Shown: positions 28,548-41,200, counted from the first letter of the stretch. The stretch: DNA of 64,000 bases from Lineus longissimus (GCF_910592395.1 NC_088312.1:3782001-3846000), one strand, 5' to 3'. The notes: generated by a model not told the origin, from the letters alone. Program-made: numbers and translations.

Positions 28548-28732
28548 CTAAGGATTAGCCTAACAAGTAACTGGAACTTGTGGAGTAAAATGACTAACTG
28601 CGTCATGGAACTTTAGACCCCTGGTTTAGGTCGTGCCTTTATTGAAAGTTTGTCAACTGTCCAAATTTTGAAAAAGTAAATATATACTTTCAATAACCGT
28701 TTTGAGATAAGTCTGCTGTGTCATTTCTTTAG

Positions 28733-29014
28733 GAAGAGGTGTCTCTCCAAGAGTTGCCCATCACCTCCAAGCTAGAATCCAGCCTCCGATTCAAGGCTTC
28801 CTCTGAGCTGGGCTCACTGTTTCCTCTTTGTCTTGGGGCTGTTCCAGGACACACAAGGAGCTATTTTGAGGTTTCCAAGCTGATGTTGCACATCTGGCCT
28901 CGGCATTTGAACGAGAAAAACAGTTTGATTGTAAGCCCTTATTTCTCTCGTACCTGGTACTCTGCATTTTCCATTCAAACGCTGAAGCCACACAGAGGTG
29001 CAACATCATTTTGA
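28733..29014 (+). pseudogene. Degenerate cassette after O
   Basis: After TCATTTCTTTAG a phase-0 frame of 93 codons stays open to a stop at 29012-29014, but the finger ligands are lost. At about 28883-28920 the DNA still aligns with a finger: TGCACATCTGGCCTCGGCATTT resembles the cassette K sequence TGCCAGATCTGTGGCAGAGG with single-base gaps. CACACAAGGAGC upstream resembles an HTGE linker. It looks like a frameshifted, decaying cassette. Confidence 0.4.
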
Positions 29015-29589
29015 AAATTTAAAAATTGCTCCTTGGGTCTCCCTGCTTAGTATCATTAATACATTATTTCACAAGGACATTGTCACAACCACCTCAGCAC
29101 TATAGTATAAGATGTGCCTGCACTTGTTTTGGAGACTAAACAAGTTGTTCTACCCGCAGAATTCTCCAAGGTTGTGACTGTCTTCAAACTAGATGTGTCG
29201 TCTTACAAAGAGACATAAACCGACGATAGATGCCTTGTAAGACCCCTTTTCTAACTAAGACCCAGGCCACCACCATCACCATCCATATACCTAAGGCTCT
29301 GATATTGTCTCCACTACATGTGATGTTTGTCTCTCTGGTCAGGTATTGCCTGTCTTGAAGAGAACGTCAAAGAGACAGCGGCTCTATGAACTACAGTAAC
29401 AAGCTCCATGGATGAAAATCACATCAGCATAACATTATTGTCAACCTCCGTACTTCATGGGACATTCGGAAATGAGGATAGTTACGGTATCCAGCTTTAC
29501 TTCTACTATTCTACACTTGGAAATAAGGGCCAGCTTGAGGAACAACACGAGTCTTGTAATGACAGAGCTGCTCCCTCATTCATAGGTTC

Positions 29590-31760
29590 ATAGGTAAGTC
29601 TATTTGGCCATTGACGTTCTCTTGAAGACAGTCACAAAATAGTCACAGAGAAAATGTCAAGTGTACTGGAGACAACATCGGTTCCTGCAATCTCATTGTG
29701 CTCTTAAAAACTGTCACAAGCAGCAATGGAGACGATGTCAAAGCCATACAGTAATGAAAGAGCTGTTGTCGCATCGTCTTCTTTAAAAGAGTCGCGCGGC
29801 AACCTGACCATGGAGACAATGCCACATGTAATGGGGACAGCACTAGGACCTTCTTTAATGGAAAGAGTTCCTGTCGCATTGTCCGCTTTAACAGAGCCAC
29901 AACCTGACCATGGAGACAACGCCACATGTACTGAGGACAGCACGAGGACGTACTTTAATGGATAGAGGTCCTGTCGCATTGTCCGCTTTAACAGAGTCAC
30001 AACCTGACCATGGAGACAACGCCACATATACTGAGGACAGCACGAGGACGTACTTTAATGGATAGAGGTCCTGTCGCATTGTCCGCTTTAACAGAGTCAC
30101 AACCTGACCATGGAGACAACGCCACATGTACTGGGGACAGCACTAGGACGTACTTTAATGGATAGAGGTCCTGTCGCATTGTCCGCTTTAACAGAGTCAC
30201 AACCTGGCCATGGAGACAACGCCACATGTACTGGGGACAGCACTAGGACGTACTTTAAGTGATAGAGGTCCTGTCGCATTGTCCGCTTAAACAGAGTCAC
30301 AACCTGGCCATGGAGACAACGCCACATGTACTGGGGACAGCACTAGGACGTACTTTAAATGATAGAGCTCCTGTCGCATTGTCCGCTTTAACAGAGTCAC
30401 AACCAGACCATGGAGACAACGACACATGTAATGGGGACAGCACATGACAGCACAGCGATATCCATAACTTACTGAAATGGATAGCGCTTTTGCCTCATAG
30501 ATGTTCTGGAAGACAGTCAAAACGTGGTCATGGAGACATTGCCACATATACTGGAGACAACCCCATGGCCTCCTGTTATCATTATCGAATACAAGGGTCA
30601 GTCGTATTCTCCACCCCTCGTGCGTACACGTTACCGAGAATCAGCTCGGGCATTCGTGCCGCCGAGTGAAGGCTCTCAAGTTCAGGATAACTAGTGGATC
30701 GAGCTGCTGTCGTATTGACAGGCTCTTGCAGACAGTCACAACCAGGTCCTTGAGAACTGGAGACATCATCAGGGCTTGATAACGGACAGAGCTACTTCTT
30801 CATTGACGCGCTCATGAAGACAGTCTGACTATAGAGAGGACACGTGTACTGGCCGGGGACAACATCATGGCCAGACAGTCAAACCTGACCTACAGAGACA
30901 AACATCACATGAAAAGGGGCGAACACGTGGCGTTGATTTTTGGCCATATTGTGATTGTCCTCACGTGCGCAATGAGACAGCAGCGCTATCCAACGCAGCA
31001 GGCCCTGCAACGAGGAAAGGACAGAGCATAAGCTCGGTCATTTGTGCCGAGTAAAGGCTCTCAAATTCAGGATAACTAGTGGATAGAGCTACTATCGTAT
31101 TGATGCTCTCTTAAAGACAATCACAACCTGGCCACAGGGACAACGTCATGCGAACTAGGGGGCAACAACAGGACTGTCTCTAATGGAGAAAATCACATCT
31201 ACTGCGGACAGCAGCACGGCCAACTGCATTGGATAGCATTGCTGTCTCGTTGTGCACGTGAGGACAACCTGGCCAAAAATCAACACCACGTGTTCTAAAA
31301 ACACACCATAGCCTCCTGTATATGTAATGGACATCGGCATGCTCATGTTCGAAGACAACATCAGGGCCGACAGTAATGGTGGCTATGAGTCTTCTCCTTG
31401 ATTTATATTCTGGCCATGAAATGACTTAGAGGACAGAGAGCCAACGTCACATGAACTGGAGACCGCATCAGGGTCTACCGTAATGAATAAAGCTGTTGTC
31501 GCATGTGCTCTGGAAGACAGTCCCACCTTGGCAATAGAGACAACGGCATACAATCCAGCCGGGGACAACGATAATAAGGGTGACTGTAACAAATGGAGCT
31601 GCTGTCTCATTGACCCCTCTTGAAGATAGACACAGCATTGCCGTAGATGCAATGTCTCATGTATTGTATACAAGAGGAGGGCATGTATATTGTGGATAAA
31701 GCTACTCCCTTACTGTACTTTCGAAGACAGTCGTCACATCTCGGCCATAAATGGTGAATG
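29590..31760. repeat. Long minisatellite, 100-bp unit
   Basis: Between about 29765 and 30450 the unit recurs with an exact 100-bp period (GTCCGCTTTA at 29881, 29981, 30081, 30181; variants at 30281 and 30381). It includes ACAACCTGACCATGGAGACAA and CCACATGTACTGGGGACAGC. Divergent copies with GAAGACAGTCACAACC and ACTGGAGACAAC continue on both sides, to about 29590 and 31760. Minus-strand open frames beginning MWRCLHGQVV are artefacts of the repeat. Confidence 0.9.
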
Positions 31761-31946
31761 TGTGCCTACTACCGGAGATCCTTTCCTCGGCGTTGCGACC
31801 ACTAACTATGGATGGGCCTGATTTTGTATTACAGGTTCCAAACAGTTCCAGAGATCGCGTTGGGAATTGGGACAGTGATCCATAATACATTGACCGAGCT
31901 TACCATTGTATCCCTGGTAACAGGACTATCTCTAGGCAAGTTGCAG

Positions 31947-32093
31947 TTTTTTAAAGCATGTTTCGGATGTCACCGGTGGATTTCCAACGTGGAGTTCTTC
32001 GACTGTAATTGTGGGGAGAAGTTTGAAATCCAAGTTGCCTTGGATGATCATCAAGAGGGGGAGCGAACCTGGGAGTTGCCCAGGTTTATCTGA
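31947..32093 (+). pseudogene. Distant degenerate cassette with one finger-like motif
   Basis: Beyond the minisatellite, a TTGCAG acceptor opens a phase-0 frame of 48 residues ending in TGA at 32091-32093. It contains CFGCHRW and then DCNCGEKFEIQVALDDHQ, a finger-like core with one residue between the Cys pair and no second His. It may be the decayed last cassette, now separated from the array by the minisatellite. Chance resemblance is possible. Confidence 0.35.
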
Positions 32094-33900
32094 TGTCGCT
32101 CTTGGGCGAGTTGAGTTGTTTCCAGGCTGTCGAGTGCTTGATATTATCCTTGGTTTCTTTTGCTTACTACCTTAAACAGACGGTTGTTACCTGCCTCTGT
32201 ATATCTCCATCCTCGCCAATGGTCCTTGTGTCCGTCACAATCGACCGCTTCTATCTACATCTTCTGGTTTCTCCATATGCTCCGTTTCTCACCCATCTCC
32301 TATATAGATGCCATATCATTTAGATGGTACCTGACACTTGGTTAACCACTTTGCTGTCAAGGTCAACACTTCTGTTGATTTTGTCGAAATCAACGTTAGA
32401 TCTGGCGATGCTGTTGTAAGCCTTGTCAAGGCTCATGAGCACAGCGTCTGATCGGAACCTCATTATATCAGCGTCATGCAGGGAAATTGATATAGAGGAT
32501 AGTATCTCATCAAATGACCATCATGAATCCAGCCAGAGACCTTACACAGAATTTGGTTGTACAGCACTCATACCAAATTGGGCTGGTCAGTACCCATGTT
32601 CATTGACCTGATCATCTTTAGAATGTACGAGACATTGATGCCAGTCCGATTGTGACTGCACAAAGGGGAGGAGGCACACCCTGACAGACCTGGTTGTTCC
32701 AGACACAATTTGAGTGATGACATAACCATTATCTCCTTCAGTTAAGGCCAATCAAGCCACCAGCTATTTGTAAGTAATTTGTTAAGAGCAACAAGGCCCA
32801 AAAAGGTTGTGTCCAAAATTTGTCCTCTGGTTGTTCCAGACAAAATTTGAGTGACGACATGACCATTATCTCCTTCAGTTAAGGCCAATCAAGCCACCAG
32901 CTGTATGTAAGTAATTTGTTAAGAGCAATAAGGCCCAAAAAGGTTGTGTCCAAAATTTGTCCTCAACTGTGAGTGGGCCCTTCTTAAATTGTCATAAAGT
33001 ATGCAAACAATAAACTAGATTGTGAATTAAAACATTTATTTGATAAGTGCAGTACTAATTCAAAAATATACACATGCGACCTTTTACAACATTGTGATTT
33101 TTATCCACAGACAGACAGACATCAAACAGTTCTAACAAAAAATACTTTTAAACAAGAAGCTTTGCAGACCCAAGATGTAAAAAGAGGTGGCACTCCAGTT
33201 GGTAGGAGTCGTATCACTGTGTAGTGTCAAATGTTCCAAAGGGAGAGGAGTCCTTCCGGGTTAAGGAATAGCTCTGAAGAGAAGCGTGACCGTATATACG
33301 TCAGTGTTTAAAATCACATAATATTAGTAGAGACCTTTGTCCCCAGGATACTCTCATCCTGGGTCATTGTTACACCTTTTCATTCTTATTTCGATCAGTA
33401 GTATTAGTCCAGATTTCTTAGTGTCTCCGCGGCCGTCTTTTCCTAGGTAGGAATAAGGACGAGTGCTTGTTTACTTCGATGTGCGAGTACTGGCGTCAGC
33501 GGTAGGGGAGCAGTCAATCGATGGCCTTGAAGAGATAACTAAATAAACATGTTTTAGAGGAAGTGTCTCAGAAAGAAGCTCTTCCAATTCTATTATTTAT
33601 ATTGTGTTTGGTTGATAATCCTTTTAGTGTCACATTGGTTTTCAACTGGTGTCAAACGAGCAGATTTTTGTGAACTGAAACATTTAGTAAACCGTCATTT
33701 GCGATTGGTAGTCTAGAGTCTCTATCGCTCTGAATTTGCTTTGGGCTACAGTTCACTTGTTGCGTGTACCACTATGGCTGAGCACAAGTTATAGTTTCTG
33801 CCCGAAGACTTCATTTTACAATTTATGATAACACTACTTCAGGTGCAAGTCATCTTTACGATTTCTACTTACTCCTCTTTTCAAACTGGAGTGCTGCCAT
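32094..33900. other. Non-coding region with tandem duplication and a late poly(A) signal
   Basis: No supported exon. It contains the 137-bp tandem duplication at 32690-32964 and an AATAAA at 33009-33014 that could be the distal end of the cassette transcription unit. Confidence 0.45.
32690..32964. repeat. 137-bp tandem duplication
   Basis: CTGGTTGTTCCAGACA starts at 32690 and again at 32827. Two copies of 137-138 bp differ at only a few positions. Confidence 0.9.
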
Positions 33901-34205
33901 CTCGTCATTATGAAGACTGACACAGAATCCTCATCAGTCTTGCTTTCCAAGCTCATGCGACAAAACTACTGAAATTATAAGACAGATCGTGTTCATTGTC
34001 AGGGCCAGTGTCAAGATCATAATAGCATGGCCGCTAAAGGTCTATCAGAATAAAACCAGGTAGCAAATACTATGTCCTTTCATGAATAAACAAATTGGCT
34101 AACAAAAATACAAGTTATAGCAGTCAGTTAGATATTTATTGGGACTGGTGTAGAAGGTGACTCCTGCTGAAGTGGAACATTTCACTGCTTTAACTTCAGT
34201 AGGAT

Positions 34206-34710
34206 CCGAGACTAAATGACTAACACATTGTATTTTACCTGCATTCATTTAGCAGTCGTCTTATTAGATACCAATGTTTATGCCTTAAAATCAGAGGAGG
34301 CACAATACATGGTACTGTTTAGACAAGAAGTATCTCCAACGGCCCCAAGAATATTGGATAGAACGTCACTGTACTGGGTCCCAATAATAAATATTGCCAT
34401 AAAGACATATGATATTGTTTTGGGACTTATGTAAGATCAGTTTTCTCCGCCAAACCCAAGACTGAAAGATTAACACCTTGTGTTTAACCTGCTTTCATTC
34501 ATTAGTACCACTGTATGCCTTAGAGGGGGCAGAATGGTACTGTTTAGACAAGAAGTCTCTCTAACAGCCCCAAGAATATTGGATAGAACGTCACTGTACT
34601 GGGTCCCAATAATAAATATTGCCATAAAGACATATGATATTGTTTTGGGACTTATGTAAGATCAGTTTTCTCCGCCAAACCCGAGACTGAAGGATTAAAA
34701 TCTTGTGTTT
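34206..34710. repeat. Tandem duplication, about 225-250 bp unit
   Basis: A block starting GA(G/A)ACTAAATGACTAACAC and containing GTACTGGGTCCCAATAATAA is repeated; the latter motif lies at 34371 and 34596 (225 bases apart). Copies differ by a 28-bp indel near their left ends, and a third partial start lies at about 34682. No coding capacity. Confidence 0.88.
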
Positions 34711-35609
34711 AGAGGCTAACAAATGCAAACACTTCCAAATGAACCCCCTACAAGAGAAGAGTGGCTCTTCTTCTCTCCGACTTTGACACCCTGCTACGAA
34801 CATATCAATAGATCAGCCAGCGGTCCTTGGTGTCGCCGCGTGGGTTGCGTCCAGTGAATGTGTTTGCAAATGTCAGGGAACCACGATCTGACATCCATAA
34901 CCAGCGTATTCCCTATTCATGCCAGTTATAGTCGGGTGCTGCACCACAGTCGGGATAGTGGAGCCACGTGAATGACTTAAATTTAAGACAAGCCTCACTT
35001 GGAGGGAATATCAAACTGCTCGGTAAATATTTACCAAAATGGCTGCCGGTCAGAAACCCTAATCGCGAGTCATTCGAAGCCAAAGGCATCCAGAGAAACC
35101 ATCATCATTATCATATTCGGCTTCGTGGCACCTTTTCGATTGTTTACAGCAAACGGTACTTGATGAGTGATGGCAATTAAAATCGCCTATGTTCATACAC
35201 ATGGTGATGTACATAATCTGCGAAGTGACTGAAATTTCTAAATGCGCAGTTTGACTGCATGACTATTGCTGCACCAAAAAGTGGTGGAAACCAATCCAGA
35301 CCAATGACAAGCATAGAAATGGGTCCTACCTTCTCCTGTTAGCAGCTTGGATTTGATATCGAAGACATTTTTTTCACGTGAAATCGGAGAAAGTCTGTGT
35401 TACTTCAACGTTCTTCGTCCAAACACCAACTGACTGGCGTTCAAATCAACCGCGACCGATCATGACCAAAGACAATACATTTTAGGTCACACCATCCGGG
35501 CCCTACCCCACCGGTGGCGTCTCCTACCACTCCGCGAAGGGCTAAACTTGCGCATTATGTTTATTCGCCCATGAAGTTCTTTTGTTTGGTTATTGGATTA
35601 GTTGACAGG

Positions 35610-35810
35610 TGTAAAAGTAATCCAGGTCCTACCTAGCTGGAGTCCGCCGGACTCTATTTAAATTCCTAGGAATCGAAGTCCTACGGTCCTGGACGACTAG
35701 GAGCTGGAGTCCTAGGAATTAGGTTACTAGCAACCAATGGACCGTGACTCCTTAGGAATGTAGGTCCAAAATCAAGTAATCGGCATCCTAGGCGGACTTT
35801 CTTTTCTATC
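35610..35810. mobile_element. MITE-like element, family of the 36341 copy
   Basis: The left end TGTAAAAGTAATCCAGGTCC resembles the left end of the element at 36341. The interior is full of CCTAGGAATC/TCCTAGGA palindromic pieces and the right side has GGCGGACTTTCTTTTCT. The right end is less well preserved, so the boundary is approximate. Confidence 0.45.
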
Positions 35811-36134
35811 AATCTAACTCCCCCAGACCTTCTTTCCTAGGAATCCAAGTCCAAGCTTACCTTGAATTTGTTCTTTGGTGCTCGGCGGATTGACCGCTTC
35901 CTCGAGATACTGCAACGAGCTGAATAGGCATGGTCCCGCTGAGAGCGAAAAATAACGTTTGGGTCATGAACTGTTCTTTCGGTAGACAAGTTTCCACGTG
36001 CGTTTTATAGGCCAAGAAAGCAGGCTAGACTGATGATCATGGTTTGAAAGTGATCGACCCATTCCTTTATTGATGAAGCAGTCGAATGATTGTAATCGAT
36101 CATGCAAAAGGTGACGATGAAAAAAAGAAAAAGT

Positions 36135-36207
36135 GTAGACCGAGTGGGACTCGAACGCGCAGTTCTTGCTCACTAGGCAGGGACCATGACCACTACACTA
36201 CGAGTGA
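36135..36207 (-). repeat. tRNA-derived SINE head (tRNA pseudogene)
   Basis: On the minus strand an A box (TAGTGTAGTGG, 36190-36200) and a B box (GTTCGAGTCC, 36147-36156) lie at tRNA-like spacing. The T stem and acceptor stem do not pair, so it is not a functional tRNA. Downstream on the same strand a T-rich run and unrelated body sequence follow, as in tRNA-derived SINEs. Confidence 0.6.
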
Positions 36208-36340
36208 TTGGCTGGACGACACCCCAAAACCTTAGATATTTGAACGCATGTTCTATTATTCGCCATAGTACATTCTATTGTGTATGCAATTTAAATGGGT
36301 ACGGACATTGGTTACGGGGGACTTTAATTTCTGTCACTGC

Positions 36341-36519
36341 TGTAAAAGAAATCTAAGTCCCCCAGAAATCAGCGTCCTACCTTTTATATAGGAATCGTAG
36401 CCCAGCAACGGAAGTCCGGGTAGGACAACCTTACCTAAGGAATGGAGGTCCGTATCCCATTCCTTAGGAACCAAGATCCGTAGGACCTTGGTTCCGGGCG
36501 GACTTGCATTTCTTTTACA
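36341..36519. mobile_element. MITE-like element with 20-bp terminal inverted repeats
   Basis: The left end TGTAAAAGAAATCTAAGTCC and right end GGACTTGCATTTCTTTTACA are inverted repeats with two mismatches. The 179-bp element has no coding capacity and an interior of imperfect palindromes (CCTAAGGAATGG, CATTCCTTAGGAACC). No clear target-site duplication is visible. Confidence 0.65.
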
Positions 36520-36949
36520 CTGGCATTGTCAAAAATGAGGGACTGGGCAATAGCACACTTGTACATACATGCACTGATCTAGTCTGGTCTAGTCAAACAA
36601 TTTTCAACGTTACATCTCACTTTAATACCACCCTTGGATGTCCCTAGTCGGCTCTATAAGGCATTCACGGCCAGTCCCGACTCGGATCTCTGTATTCCTG
36701 ACTAGATGGAATTGCAAACCCCTTCGGATCCAAAGGTGTCTAGACGTCCTTCGTCAACCCGGATGAACGCCCATGTCTCGGATCGAGCAGCTGCTACACA
36801 TGACAGTGGTGTTAGCGAGGTCCCATTCGGTCTGGTTGCGACTTTCTCATTGATCTCACAGCTATGACGAGACGGTGGATCGGTCTAGCCCGATTATGCC
36901 TAATTGTGACTGTCTCAATGAGACAGTAGACCGGCCTGGCCCTTCCCTC

Positions 36950-37400
36950 CAATGGATGTTCCATTTTGCTACTGCCTACCTGGTGTGCCTTGTCCCCCCC
37001 CCCCCCACAATGATGTGCCATTGCTCTCATCTGCAGGGTGTGTCGGGTTCTACATCGTCTGGATGTGCCCATCCCTCTTCATAGCGCCCCATGTTACTAC
37101 AGGATGTGCCATGCCCCTTTACTAGGCACGCGTACTCTGCCTGATCTGGATATGTACTCCCCCAACAAACTGACCATGCTTCTACAGGGTGGACCATGTC
37201 TCTACTGAATGTATCATTTCTCTACAGGGTGTGCCAGATTTTTAATAATGTTCTATTGCAGGCGGGTGTGCCATATCCTACAGGGGGTACGATGGTTCTA
37301 CTGGATGAGCTTTGTCTATGCGGGGTGTGATATGTATCTACAGAGTGTACCATGTCTCGGTTCGATGTGCCATCTCTACTGTGTCTGTCATGCCTGATGA
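36950..37400. repeat. Degenerate minisatellite, 25-30 bp unit
   Basis: Variants of CTACAGGGTGTGCCATGTCT recur about 12 times with irregular spacing. A C-run of 12 or more lies at about 36994-37007. Confidence 0.6.
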
Positions 37401-37429
37401 CTAACAAGCTGTGATAACACCAGAGGCTT

Positions 37430-37740
37430 CTGTAATGGATATAAATCGAGGTGCTGTCTCATTGTGTGCTTGAAGACAATCACATCCTGACATCAGCATC
37501 ATTGCACTAAGGACAACACCAGGGTCAATGACAACGACATATTCTATAAGACAGTCGCAACCTGACCATAGAGACATTCGGTGATATGAATAAAGACCAG
37601 CAAATGCTTTTATCTAAACCTCCATGTACATTTACACTAGGCCTTTATGTACAAAATCGAAGTAAAAGCATTTGCTAGTCTTTATTCATATCACCCAGTG
37701 TCATATTTACTGGGGACAACACTATGCCCCCAAGAAAAGA
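37430..37740. repeat. Stray copies of the 100-bp unit interrupted by a hairpin element
   Basis: Sequence such as TGAAGACAATCACATCCTGAC, ACAGTCGCAACCTGACCATA and ACTGGGGACAACACTATG matches the 29.6-31.8 kb minisatellite unit. The last unit is split by the 116-bp hairpin at 37580-37695. Confidence 0.7.
37580..37695. mobile_element. Hairpin MITE, 33-bp inverted repeats
   Basis: GGTGATATGAATAAAGACC... at 37580-37612 and its reverse complement at 37663-37695 match over 33 bases with one mismatch, around a 50-bp loop. It sits inside a copy of the 100-bp minisatellite unit, which marks it as an insertion. Confidence 0.7.
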
Positions 37741-37933
37741 CAGGCCGGGCAGGGCAGTCCTTTTTATCATCCTGTAACTTCTGTCTTCTCTTCAGAGGGA
37801 TATGTCAGGCCGACTTAACTTCCAATCCCTTCTTTAGTTACAATGGATCAATCCCCTTATTCCAGGACCTGAGAACTGAGAGAGGACACAGATAGAAAAG
37901 ACGACTGGAACTACTAAAGAATATACATGTACA

Positions 37934-37939
37934 TTTATT
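37934..37939 (-). terminator. Poly(A) signal of SUPT3H
   Basis: AATAAA on the minus strand about 290 bases past the SUPT3H stop codon. Confidence 0.6.
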
Positions 37940-38229
37940 TTCTTTCAAGAAAAATCTGGAAAAACTGGTACACATCACTTGTTTCCAATGGCTGGAGAAT
38001 CAATAAAAAATCTGACAATGAAAAATGACTTATAGCTTACAGTAAACTCAAAGACAACATATATGTCAGTGAAAAGGGTGACCCACCCAAGTAAAGTCTT
38101 TTTCTTCGAAGGAAGCTATTACACAGGAAAATAAGAAAAATAAGTCATAAATTGCACTTTCTGAAAGCAGTCCCAGAATGGCTATTGATCAAATAAGTGT
38201 TCATATTGATAACTTCTGCCTGGTGTCCC

Positions 38230-41200
38230 TTATAAGGAAAGTATCTTCTGCTTCATGTTCATAGAAGCGGGTTTCTGAAATATATGAGAAAGGAGATTAT
38301 TCAAGGCTTTGCACCACCAGAAACAGGAATATTGCAATCAACAAACATTTTAAACCATTTCAATCTAAAAGACACTTCATAAACATCCCTTACGAAAACA
38401 GATCTCAGATTCACCATGGTAAAATCTGAATTCATCCCATAACAACACCCTGATCCCTTCCCCCAATTTGTTCACTTTATTCCCTGATAACGATTTGAAT
38501 TGTTGGTAGCTCATGCAAAAGATGATGATGAAAATGTAAAAAATATTAATCATACCGAGAATGCTCCAAATGGCCCAATCAAATAGCCATATGTTCTCAT
38601 AGCTTCTCTAATCTCTCCAGGCTGTATTGCTAGCGTACTCATCTCAAGGCTCGTCGCTGATCCACTCTAAAATGATATCAAAGCCTCAATCTACGTTTAG
38701 TTTTGAAAACTTTTTTTTTTAAATGTTCGGTTAAGTGCTCTACCTATTTTGACCATTTTAATGACCAATTTAAAATTTTGAATGGAGCCAGTTTAAATCA
38801 CAGGTACCTAAACTAAATGAAAACTATTCATGCAGCATTCCAACATTCTGTGTGGTCTATAAACCGCATAATTTTCCCAGGCATAAACATGCTGACCTTC
38901 TTGCGCTTTTTAGCCTTGGGTTTCCCGGTACTTGAACAGGGGGTCGGTGTCAGTGGTACTGGCTGGCTGTAACCATGCTGTGAGTTGGGGGTAGAGGGGG
39001 TAGAAGGTGGACTCTGTAACACAATGTGTTAATATAGAAATTAATAAACAAAGCATGCACAGGTTAATAGTTACTGGTTTATGTCAAACATTTTTTGCAG
39101 GAAATGGGCCCATTTTTCTCACAAATAATGGCAAAATACAACTGACCATGATGCCAATGCCTGTGAAATACATGCACGGTATAAAAGGCAAACAATATTA
39201 GGTCAACCTGTGCATTTAATTTTGCTACCCTGTTCTAAACATGCCATGCCAATTTCTGGGAAAAAGAATAAAAAATCAAAGAGTAAGCATACATGATCCT
39301 CGAGAAAACATCCACACTGGCATCAATCAACATAAAAAAGTGAATATGTTGACCAAAGTCATTGGTCTTATCCGTCGTTTGCAATGGTCTTCAACCCATC
39401 GTTTGCCATGCTACGGGAACCCAAGTTCAAGTGACACTGGCAAGGTGGCAGCAGCAGAGGACATTCTAGAAAGATACCTCCCCATCTCCCCGCTAATCAG
39501 CAGTCTCTGCTTTGTCCAGAATGCAGAAGTCAGGTTAAGCAATGCTGTTTTCGTTATTGGTCCTCTAGTGAGATAATCTGGAACCAGTCTTAGTAACAGT
39601 GACATACAGGTAAAATAGGCATCACTCACTAAGGTAGGTGAGGTCCCACCAAGAGGTTCCTTCTTCACGGATGCAGTCTGTGACTTTGACTTAGTTTGAT
39701 TGATAAACTCAAATGGATCATGGCTCATATAGATGTGCGGCATTGCCCGAGTTATCGGATCATCTGTTTTGGTGATGCTGTCTTTTTTTACCAGTAAGGA
39801 CAGGTCGACAACCTGAAATGAAAGAACAGCACTAAATGTCTCTCTCATATATGTGACACTATCCATGGAATGGCATGTTAACATCAGATTCATATTGTCA
39901 TGTCTCACTTGTCACAAGCATGTTTGTTCCTTGACTGCGTTCTTGAAAACAATTGACATGAGGGTGAAAAGTTACATGTGAAGGCTGATCTAACCTGCTC
40001 TTTGAAAACAACTGAGCTTTTAATGTCTTATGTGAAATTTGAAAGTGATATGTGAGATTATGATCTATCTGAAAACCTGGCCAGAAGGAGCGTCCATGTT
40101 TCCAAGTAATGTTACTTGGTATAAACGATACTTTTCCTTCTCGCTCAAGAAAAAACGATGACGATCTGCAGGAGAACGGCTCACATTTTGAGGGTTGATT
40201 TCAAAGTGTATCAGCAGAAATGGTGTATTATCAAACAAAGAAAGGAAAACAAGTATAAGGAATGCATCATAACGTCTTTTGGCTCAGGTTATCACGTCAT
40301 CATGTTGTGGGGTTAACTTTTGAGCCCCAAAGGGAAATAGGCAAACCAGTAAACACAAGAAATGACAATTTCAACTCTTTCACAGTGACATGAAAAAGCC
40401 AGTTCCCAATATCACAGGGTTCACTGTAAACCACGTTTTTGCACCAATTTCTTTTTGTTTTTTCCAATAAAAATGTTTGTCAAATCTAGGTTACTGACAA
40501 AATACGTGAAAATGAAACGCCTGCTAACATTTTGCAATTTACAGTACAATATCACAAGCCACCTGTATGGCCACTGACAGCCCTAGCTAAAAGCCAATGT
40601 TATTTTAACGAAAACTCAGTTTTGGAAAATCTATAGAATTGATCGCAAAACAACTGACAGGATGGCAATTACTGCGAGAACTGAGAGTGAATAAATGGAC
40701 TTGGATTATAGTTTTTAAACAATCTGTGAAAAATCAATGGTACAATATAACACCTGAGGAAGACTACCATTGAAAACAGAGGGAGACGAAAATGTTTGAG
40801 GTCCCTTGTTCTCTCTTGGTAACCACATCACCGAAATACAAAAAGAGGTTACACAAATTGGATGGGGGTGGGGGAATACATCGGCTACCCTGTTTAAAGC
40901 GTGTAGGGCTATCTGTTTTTTACGTAAGGTGGTTGACCCAGATATGGAGATGTTCTATATTGCCCCTGACTTTTCAAGCTTGGACATCCAAGCCCAAAAA
41001 TGATACTGGCACTTAACGGGAGAACAAAGCCACATTATTTTGCAAGCGCCCACATTTTTGGTATATTTATTGAAGGCCAAAGGGGCGGTTGGGGGTGGGA
41101 AAGATGATCCAAACCAAAATGATAAAAGAGTACACAGAAGAGGCTTATATTTCCGTGGTAATAATACAGTGACCTTTGGCCACTCCTCGCCTGACATTAT

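Larger units (their letters stand above)
34711..37930. other. Intergenic, repeat-rich, no gene recognised
   Basis: I find no supported coding exon. The stretch holds two MITE-like elements, a tRNA-derived SINE head, a degenerate 25-30 bp minisatellite and a hairpin element inserted in a stray copy of the 100-bp unit, each listed separately. Confidence 0.5.

Noticed and set aside
29643-30547. Overlapping minus-strand open frames starting MWRCLHGQVV
   Set aside because: They recur every 100 bases because the DNA repeats; there is no splice context or protein family.
31812-31946. Upstream part of the open frame at 31812-32093 as coding
   Set aside because: The acceptor at 31834 does not keep phase 0 in this frame; only the part from 31947 does.
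36135-36207. Functional tRNA gene
   Set aside because: A and B boxes are present, but the T and acceptor stems do not pair, so it is tRNA-derived, not a tRNA.
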